NCBI RefSeq assembly: GCF_032884065.1
Contig: NW_027062649.1
Coordinates: forward strand, 1,905,355 to 1,969,354
Origin: Artemia franciscana
Lineage: Eukaryota; Arthropoda; Branchiopoda; Anostraca; Artemiidae
DNA length: 64,000 nt
Direction: 5' to 3'
Shown here: positions 38,244 to 46,174 of the stretch, one piece after another
How the letters are laid out: every line of letters begins with the position of its first letter
Position numbering within the stretch: the first letter of the stretch is position 1
Notes under the pieces: generated by a model
The model's database searches: none
Seen by the model: only the letters and a program-made list of their open reading frames with translations
Told to the model about the DNA's origin: nothing
Translations under genes and position numbers: made by a program

Positions 38244-39993
38244 CAAACAGTTCGTGGTAACGAACTGTAGTAAGGAGCGATCCGGCTCAATAGTAACCAA
38301 AACTCTAAAAAATTGAATTTTGATATAAATAGCTACATCAAAAGAATCGCATTTTAATGCTGATTTTAAATATATAAGTTTCATCAAGTTTAGTCTTAGC
38401 CATCAAAAGTTACGAGCCTGAGAAAATTTGCCTTATTTAGGAAAATAGGGGGAAACACCCCCTAAAAGTCATAGGATCTTAACGAAAATGACACCATCAG
38501 ATTCAGCGTATCAGAGAACCCTACTGTAGAAGTTTCAAGCTCCTATCTACAAAAATGTGGAATTTTGCATTTTTTGCCAGAAGACAAATCACGGGTGCGT
38601 GTTTATTTGTTTGTTTTTTTGTTTTTTTGTTTTTTTTTTTTTTTCCCAGGGGTCATCGTATCGACCAAGTGGTCCTAGAATGTCGCAAGAGGGCTCATTC
38701 TAACGGAAATGAAAAGTTCTAGTGCCCTTTTTAAGTGACCAAAAAAATTGGAGGGCATCGAGGCCCCCTCCCACGCTCATTTTTTTCCCAAAGTCAACGG
38801 ATCAAAATTTTGAGATAGCCATTTTGTTTGGCATAGTCGAAAATCTTAATAACTATGTTTTTGGGGATGACTTACTCCCCCACAGTCCCTGGGGGAGGGG
38901 TTGCAAGTTACAAACTTCAACCAGTGTTTACATATAATAATGGTTATTGGGAAGTGTACAGACGTTTTCAGGGGGATTTTTTTGGTTTTGGGGGTAGGGT
39001 TGAGGGAGGGGGCTATGTGGGAGGATCTTTCCTTGGAGAAATATGCCATGGTTGAAAAAAATTCAATGAAAAGGGCGCAGGATTTTCTAGCATTACTATA
39101 AAAAAAACAATGAAAAAATAAACATGAAAACGTTTTTTCAAATGAAAGTAAGGAATAGCATTGAAATTTAAAACAAACAGAGATTATTACGCATATGAAG
39201 GGCTCTAAAAATACTTTTGCATAAAGAGCGAGGTATTTAGGAGGAGATAAATACCTCGCTCTTTATGCTAAAATATTTTTAGTGATTTCAACTATTTATT
39301 CAACGGCCTATTTGATTCAGGGGTCATTCTTAAAGAATTGGAACAAAACTTACGATTTAGTGTAAAGAGCGAGGTATTAACGAGGGTACAAACCCCCTCG
39401 TACACATAATAAAAATATAAGAATATAAAAGTTTGTTACGTAAGTTAATTCTTAAGTTACGTATATTTTTTACTAATAAAAACGTTCATTGAATATTAAA
39501 AGTTATAGTAGCCTTTTTAAGTAACCGAAAAATTGGAGGGCAGCTAGGCCTCCTTCCCCACCCCTTATTTCTCAAAATCGTCTGATCAAAACTAAGAGAA
39601 AGCCATTTAGCCAAAAAAAAATTAATATACTAATTTCATTTCAATAATTTATGTGCGGAGAGCCAAAATCAAACATGCATTAATTCAAAAACGTTCAGAA
39701 ATTAAATAAAAAAAACTAGTTTTTTAACTGAAAGTAAGGAGCGACATTAAAACTTAAAACGAACAGAAATTACTCCGTATATGAAATGGGTTGTCCCCTC
39801 CGCAGTCCCACGCTCTTTACGCTAAAGTTTTAGTTGTTTTAAAAAGTAGAATTGTGGCAAAGAGTCAAACTTTAGCGTAAAGAGCGTGGGACTGCGGAGG
39901 GGACAACCCATTTCATATACGGAGTAATTTCTGTTCGTTTTAAGTTTTAATGTCGCTCCTTACTTTCAGTTAAAAAACTAGTTTTTTTTATTT
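38244..39993 (+). repeat. Family A foldback repeat, copy A8 (most complete)
   Basis: Reads in order: hairpin terminus; GTAAGGAGCGAC motif; internal T-run with G interruptions (38,612-38,643); the 'gagggcatcgaggccccctcc' module; the segment near 38,930-39,060; an internal hairpin at 39,206-39,281 with arms of about 34 bp; a second copy of the 'gagggcagctaggcc' module; and a perfect 127-bp-arm inverted repeat at 39,704-39,993. No ORF exceeds about 70 codons, so it is non-autonomous if mobile. Confidence 0.9.
39704..39993. repeat. perfect inverted repeat, 127-bp arms
   Basis: 39,704-39,830 is the exact reverse complement of 39,867-39,993 as far as I can read, with a 36-bp spacer. The arms include gtaaggagcgac and the 'cccctccgcagtcccacgc' stretch. 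A transcript would form one long duplex. Confidence 0.95.
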
Positions 39994-40065
39994 TTAAATA
40001 ATATAGATCTAACAGTTATATAAGTCTGAAACCAAGATATTGGGTTTATCAGTTTAATGAGATAG

Positions 40066-40760
40066 GATATAAACGTATAACCAGTGCTGAGGTGTTTACT
40101 CTCCTATCCAGATAAGGGCATTGCTAGAAGGAGATTTTGAAAGCTTCTAGAGGAAAGACACCATGAGCTTTAATATAAACGAGGATATAAACGTATAACC
40201 AGTGCTGAGGTGTTTACTCTCCTATCCAGCTGAGGGCTTCGCTAGAAGGAGGTTTTGAAAACTTCTAGAGGAAGGACATCATGAGATTAAATATAAACGA
40301 GGATATAAACGTATAACCAGTGCTGAGGTGTTTACTCTCCTATCCAGCTGAGGGCTTCGCTAGAAGGAGGTTTTGAAAACTTCTAGAGGAAGGACATCAT
40401 GAGATTAAATATAAACGAGGATATAAACGTATAACCAGTGCTGAGGTGTTTACTCTCCTATCCAGCTGAGGGCTTCGCTAGAAGGAGGTTTTGAAAACTT
40501 CTAGAGGAAGGACATCATGAGATTAAATATAAACGAGGATATAAACGTATAACCAGTGCTGAGGTGTTTACTCTCCTATCCAGCTGAGGGCTTTGCTAGA
40601 AGGAGGTTTTGAAAACTTCTAGAGGAAGGACATCATGAGCTTTAATATAAACGAGAATATGAACGTATAACCAGTGCTGAGGTGTTTACTTTCCTATCCA
40701 GCTAAGGGCATTGCCAGAAGGAGATTTTGAAAACTTCTAGAGGAAGGACTTCATGTAACC
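40066..40760. repeat. 118-bp satellite, six units
   Basis: Units start at 40,066, 40,184, 40,302, 40,420, 40,538 and 40,656, exactly 118 bp apart. The inner ones are nearly identical and the outer ones have diverged. Each contains 'gctgaggtgtttactctcct' and a self-complementary 'ggttttgaaaacttctag'. Confidence 0.97.
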
Positions 40761-40767
40761 CTGGGTT

Positions 40768-41201
40768 TTATTGATGCTATTTCACACAAAAACGGCTGAA
40801 TCGTCAAATTTTTTCCGTTTTTTGCTGCAAGTTTATATGTCACAATGGTTCACAACAACTGCATTGAAACATGTCTACTGATCTGTCGAAAATTGCATCC
40901 GATATTCTGACATGAAATCTTTGCAGAATCAAAAATTGCAAGTAACTAAGAAACTAATCATGTTTATCTGAAGTTTCCCATTAATAAAAAACGCTTAGCC
41001 CTTCACAGATTAGCCCTTTGAGTGTTCTTATTGGCTTCTAGAACTGATTCAGCCTATTCCTGTGCATTTGCTGTTAAATATCTCATAGTATTTTTCGCGG
41101 TTCAATGGCTACAATGAACCGTTTCTGTGTGAACATTTTTGTGATTTTCCAACATCTGCTATCTGCGAGCCGTTTCGCAGTAAAAGAAATAGCATCAATA
41201 A
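40768..41201. mobile_element. MITE-like element with inverted termini
   Basis: The left end ttattgatgctatttc...aaacggct is matched in inverse by agccgtttcgcagtaaaagaaatagcatcaataa at the right. The arms are about 30 bp with a small indel, and the internal length is about 430 bp. No transposase ORF. A short plus frame inside (ATG near 41,104) looks like a signal peptide followed by a GTAAAA donor, but it overlaps the terminal repeat and is probably fortuitous. A target-site duplication is not evident. Confidence 0.65.
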
Positions 41202-42124
41202 CAACAGAAGGTAAAACTTGTAGTTTATACTTTGAATTGTTTATACCTTAATGTAAGGACTGAGAAGTATAATTTAGAAGAAGAATTTGAATGTTCATTT
41301 ATTTATATTTTGTGTAAGAAATAATTAATTATTTACTTCATTAGGTAAACATTTATGTGGAGTTTGGCACCAGAGCACACCGTGAGAGATTTTTGTGTTG
41401 CAAAAATATTGTTTTTATTTGTTTATTTTTGAATATTAATATTAAAAATTTGAGCTTGAACTTGCTGGTTTGTTCAATAAATTGAGAGTAATCATTTATC
41501 AGATTAGAGAAAGGTTATAGAGACTCCTGATTACCTGGATAGTATTTTTTTTATTTATTTTTTTTTACTTAAAAATAAACAGGTTTGATAGTTAGTTTAA
41601 TCTATTTTCAAGTAAAAATGGCACTAATAAGTGAGGAATTGCAATGACTACTTTAATTTTCGAGCAAAAGTAGCACAAATACACTGGAAATTGGCTCAAC
41701 TTCCAACAGTACCAATTACCTTTTTTAATAGGAGTGATACCAAAGAGATCAGGTGCTTCCATATTTCACAAATTAAGTCAAACAGACGTCAAACAGACCT
41801 TTCTTGACTTCTCCAAGCAGTTCAGAAACTGTAGAATCTAAATAATTGATGAATTAAAATATTATATTTTCAAAAGAGCCATACATTGCATTTGCTTTAA
41901 TAATATTTACAATATATTTAATTATTACAATACATTTACTTTTTATTATATATCTAATTTTATATTTAATATAAAATTGATTTATTTAAAATTAATTTTA
42001 TTATATTTAGTTAGTTTTAACCTATATATTAATTATAATCATTATTATCTGCAGTATCTTGATACTTTAGAAATAATAGTGGGTAAGATTGAGGAAGGGG
42101 TGACTCTTGACAGACACAACTTTG
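41202..42124. other. no recognised gene
   Basis: T/A-rich. The 72-codon ORF at 41,977-42,195 overlaps the start of repeat D copy 4 and shows no domain. Confidence 0.35.
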
Positions 42125-42280
42125 ATACCATAATGGAAAGATGGGAAAGGTTTGACCAAGTCTTGGGTGCTAGACACGTTTTCGTTACACTTTAAAATTT
42201 ATACTTTTAACATTTATGCGTTTTTTAATCAATTCTGTAATCCCTGCTTCTTCTCAACAACCCTTTATGTCAAAGTAAAA
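42125..42280. repeat. Dispersed repeat D, copy 4 (partial)
   Basis: Contains 'agatgggaaaggtttgaccaa', 'tttttaatcaattctgtaat' and 'cttctcaacaaccc' in family order. It is followed immediately by satellite C. Confidence 0.5.
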
Positions 42281-43125
42281 CAAGAGCTTATATAGCACTT
42301 GTGACGAAGTTGGAACCTAAAATTAGACTTGGTACTAGAGTTGTCGACTTTGCTGTTTGTATAGAAGCACTGAACTCGCCAGAGCACTGGAAATCTCCCC
42401 TCCCCCCAGCTCCCATTACGAGATCCGATCCGGTGCATTTATGTCAATCACGTATTTAGAACTTGTGCTTATTTTCCCATCAAGTTTCATTCCAATCTCA
42501 ATGCTCTAAGCGTTTTCCAAGATTTCCTGTTTCCAATATTTCCGCTTCCCCCTCCACCCTTCAATGTCCCTGGATCCGCTCCAAATTGAAAATAGAGCAT
42601 CTGAGACATGAGGTCTTTCTATATATCAACTTTCATTAAGATCCAATCACCCATTTGTAAGTTAAACATATATCAATTTTCACGATTTCCACTTCCTCCA
42701 GTCCCCCCAGATGTTCGAATCAGGGAAATGACTTTTATCAAGTCAATTTATACAGGTCCCTGTCACGCCTACCAATTTTCATCATCCCAGTACATCCAGA
42801 AGCACTGTACTTGCCAAAGCACCCCAACTCCCCCAAAGGGAGCAGATACGAGCCGGTTATTTTAATCACTTATTTAGGACCCATGCTTATTCTACCCACC
42901 AAATTTCATCCCAATCTCTCTACTCTAAGCGTTTTCCAAGATTTCCGGTTTCCCCCTCTAACTCCTTCTAATGTCACCATATCAAGTCGGGATTTAAAAC
43001 AAGAGCTCTGAGACACAACATCCTTCTAATTATCAATTTTCATTAAGATCCAATCACTCGTTCGAAAGTTAAAAATACCTCATTTTTCTAATTTTTCCAA
43101 ATTATCCATCCCTCCACTCCCCCCC
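42281..43125. repeat. Satellite C, array 1 (about 3 units)
   Basis: Opens with 'agagcttatatagcacttgtgacgaag', the same leader as array 2. The units contain 'gtttcatcccaatctc', 'aagcgttttccaagatttcc', 'gggatttaaaa.aagagctctgag', 'ttcattaagatccaatcac' and 'cccaactcccccaaag'. Confidence 0.85.
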
Positions 43126-43284
43126 CCCCAGATGGTCGAATTGGGGAAGCAAATATTTCTCATTTATTCTTGTTCCGGTCCCTCATACTCCTGCAAACTT
43201 TCAGCCATCGCTACATTGATCACGTATCTATTTTCAGATCTTCTTTATGTAAAAATTGAAATCGTCCAGGATTGGAACCCACTG

Positions 43285-44571
43285 TCAATCAATCAATCAA
43301 TCAATCAATCAATTTATTGATACTAAAAGAAAAAACTATTACAAAAGTAAAGTGGTTACTAGGCCCAAGAAGCTTTGCTTGTAATGGACCACAGAGAACA
43401 AGAATAAAGCACTATTATAAAATATATACAAAAAAAAACAAAAAAAAAAAAAACACTGGAACAAGACAAGGACATTGAATAGATAGGATATTTAACAGAT
43501 AAAAGATTTAGAAGGAGATTAACATATAGCTGAAAATGATTTTAAAAGAAGAGAAGAGACATACAAATTAGGAAAGGATTAATAAAGAGAGAAAAATTAT
43601 TGAATTGGAAATACCCGACGAAATAATGCCTTTGCAGAAAGAAAAAGAGGGACATCCGAAGGGATAGAGTTCCATAATAGAATTGATTGATATACTGGAG
43701 ACCTCTGGCTTGCTGTAGAAGATCGTTTTGGTAAAATAAACCGTCGAGAAGAATTACGTAAAGAAGAAAAGTACCTACCTGAGCCTGTCCGTGAGAAAAA
43801 CTGCTGTAGGGGCGGTGGGAGAGTACCTAGAAAAGCAGAATGCGCAAAATAAAGGGTACTTTTACCTATAATATGATCCAGCGGAGCTATTCCAGTATCA
43901 TTATAAAGATTAGAGGAAGGGTAAAGCCGAGGGAGAAGAAAAGTAGCCTTCACTGCCCTATTTTGGGCTCTTTGAAGTGAGCAGAGAAGAGATTTATTAG
44001 CATTACCCCAGACAGAGCAGCAATAAGAAAGGTAAGGATAAATAAAAGCATAATAAAGAGAAACCATAATATCAGGAGGAAGAAATGAGTTAATCCGGTG
44101 CAACATTGAAGACTGGCGGAGGATTAAGGAACGGGTGTGAGTTATATGCGGTTTGAAAGAAAGAAAACAGTCAAGATACACACCAAGAAATTTCACCACA
44201 GTAGCTTGTGGTATAATATCATTCCCAAAAGTCAGGGTGATTGGCTCCTGTACGTCTCGCATACGGTAAGGGGTCCTGAAGTTGACAATGGCACTCTTTC
44301 GGCTGTTAAGAGCCATACCATTTGACCAGCACCAATCCTTTACTTTATCAAGAAGACCTTGAGCCATAGAAGTGGCAGATGGCAGGTCCACCGCAGCAAT
44401 GAAAAAGTTACTGTCATCAGCAAAAAGAACAGGGTGAGCATGGGGATGAAGACCATCAACAAGATCATTGATGTAAATTAGAAATAAAAGTGGACCAAGC
44501 ACAGAGCCTTGTAGGACACCTTTCAATACAGGCAAAGTAGAGGAAGAAGTACAGTTAACCAAAACATACTA
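43285..44571 (-). mobile_element. CR1/Jockey-like element: 3' part, UTR and (TTGA)n tail
   Basis: This is the 3' portion of the element whose 5' portion lies at 49,036-51,051. The minus-strand 3'UTR runs 43,596-43,315 and ends in a (TTGA)n microsatellite tail at 43,285-43,314, which is typical of CR1-type retrotransposons and not a poly(A). Confidence 0.8.
43597..44571 (-). pseudogene. reverse transcriptase, C-terminal portion (split ORF2)
   Basis: About 324 codons, from YVLVNCTSSS to the stop. RT motifs follow in order: LKGVLQGSVLGPLLFLIYI (motif B region), PVLFADDSNFF (motif C, FADD), the MALNSRKSAIV region, KFLGVYLD, and a thumb/C-terminal segment ending RVFPIQ. The frame is intact, but a stop lies three codons before YVLVN and the motif A half is missing. 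The upstream half ends at 49,036, on the far side of an inserted element. This places both halves in one disrupted copy, or less likely in two related copies. Confidence 0.88.
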
Positions 44572-44884
44572 AGTAGTAACTTTCTAAACAGTGGAAGCAA
44601 ATAAATTACTAAGTTTGAATATGTTAAATTTATATGGAAATAGTTTGATTCTTTAACCAAGGTTGTGCTCGATTTGGAATCTGTGATCCCAGAAACAGTA
44701 AGGAAGCATAGTTTTCAATTCTTCTCATATAATTTGTGTTGAAGAATAGATTTATTTAACTGGAGTTGCCTTATAATATTGTTACTAATTTATGCTCTTT
44801 GCTTGGAAGCAAAACAGCGTCATCTATAATAATTCTTAATAGCGGATTCTAGAGTGCGTTCATATTATTAAATTTTACTAATAG
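44572..44884. other. unassigned 0.3 kb next to the nested element
   Basis: No match to the host retroelement's reading frame. It could be the first part of the nested element's 5'UTR or filler from the insertion event. Confidence 0.4.
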
Positions 44885-45091
44885 GCGAGCAGAAGAGGGG
44901 AGTTTCTTGTCGCAAGGGCCGTTGTACCTGCCGGGAGTGTGACTCCCTTAAACTGCGGGGATCAGGTAGCAAGAAACTACGCTTCCCTCGCTTATTAGCT
45001 TAAATAGCTCTGTATTACGTCGTAGTTTATTGAACTGGCTCCTCCCCTCGGACTTTGATTTTGCATTACGGATTGTGACGTGGCTGTTGCG

Positions 45092-46174
45092 ATGGGGAGT
45101 AATGAGAAATTGGTTTGGAATGCGTTACTGAATTATGCTTTCCGTGCGATAAAAGCTGGTAATCGCTCGGAGGATATAGCGAAAAAAGCAGTCGAGTTTT
45201 TCTCAGAGGAAGCAATTGCAATGGCGAAGGAGTTATTGTGGCCCCTAGCAGGAATTACCACACGTGTTACTGCGCGATCGAAGAACACCGATGATATCCT
45301 GGACATATTAAAAGTATTTCGGGTTTGTGAAGATAAAAATATCTCGTTGCCGCGGTTTGTGATTTTCGAACCTGATGAAGTTCCGATAATCCCGGGAGAA
45401 GTGACGGCTACCCTAACCCGGAAAGTAAACGAATTGTGTGCTAAGTTCGATAGTTACGTGGATTCTAATCCCTCTCCTTCTGTCTCTGCTATGCCTGCGG
45501 CAGAAACCAACACGATCATGTCGAAACTGTCATATGCGGTTGTTTTGAAGAATCCCCCGAAAGATCTTTCGAACCCTAGCGCTCGGAAATCCTATTTGGA
45601 CAGAGTATGTGGTGATACTAGTTCGAACATTGTGGAGCTGAAACCTAGGAAATCTGAATGGAGAGTAGTCTTGAACAACAAGAATGCTGCCGAGTCCCTG
45701 GCTGAGGCAGTGGGTAAAAGTGACTCAACTATAAGTGTTAAAGTAAAAACTCCCGCTTTCTTCGGAATAATCCGCCACGTTCCCACTGAAACTTCAGATG
45801 ACGAACTGCGCTCAGTTGTACCGAACTGTGTTAAGGCCGTACAAATTGGTAGTACTCGGTCATTCAAATTACAGTTTGAAAGCAAAGCTCATCTCTTTAA
45901 CGCAATGAACTCTCCGCCCATTTTTGGTTACGAGCGACTACCCATTACAGAATTTAAATTCTTACCGATGCAGTGCTACAACTGTCAGTCCTACGGACAT
46001 GCAGCAAAATCTTGTGTAGATCCCCCGAAATGTTCAAAGTGCGGTGGAGATCATTCCAGCTCTCGGGACAATCCATGCCAAAATGCCCCCAAATGCGCTC
46101 TGTGTGGTTCTTCTCGACACCCGTGCTACAGCTTCCAATGTCCAGTAGCTCAGAAGCTAATTTCTAAACAATGA
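45092..46174 (+). CDS. nested element ORF1, zinc-knuckle nucleic-acid-binding protein
   Basis: 360 codons from the ATG at 45,092; the frame extends four codons upstream with a GTG. The N-terminal two thirds are helical and charged with no catalytic motif. An RRM-like stretch is possible around residues 215-280 (FGIIRHVPTETSDDELRS...). The C-terminus has CYNCQSYGHAAKSC, a canonical C-x2-C-x4-H-x4-C knuckle, followed by two variant Cys/His clusters (CSKCGGDHSSSRDNPC and CALCGSSRHPCYSFQC). Such proteins coat element RNA in retrotransposition particles. The stop codon overlaps the ORF2 start as ATGA. Confidence 0.88.
   Translation: MGSNEKLVWNALLNYAFRAIKAGNRSEDIAKKAVEFFSEEAIAMAKELLWPLAGITTRVTARSKNTDDILDILKVFRVCEDKNISLPRFVIFEPDEVPIIPGEVTATLTRKVNELCAKFDSYVDSNPSPSVSAMPAAETNTIMSKLSYAVVLKNPPKDLSNPSARKSYLDRVCGDTSSNIVELKPRKSEWRVVLNNKNAAESLAEAVGKSDSTISVKVKTPAFFGIIRHVPTETSDDELRSVVPNCVKAVQIGSTRSFKLQFESKAHLFNAMNSPPIFGYERLPITEFKFLPMQCYNCQSYGHAAKSCVDPPKCSKCGGDHSSSRDNPCQNAPKCALCGSSRHPCYSFQCPVAQKLISKQ

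Noticed and set aside
40066..40760. Hammerhead ribozyme in the 118-bp satellite
   Set aside because: The unit contains gctgaggtg but no CTGATGA core with a paired GAAA, so the catalytic core is absent.
41104..41210. Possible first exon with signal peptide (MATMNRFCVNIF...) and a GTAAAA donor
   Set aside because: It overlaps the right inverted terminus of a MITE-like element and has no partner exon.
41977..42195. 72-codon ORF with a plausible acceptor before YLDTLEIIVGKIEEG
   Set aside because: Its 3' half matches dispersed repeat D, which is non-coding elsewhere.
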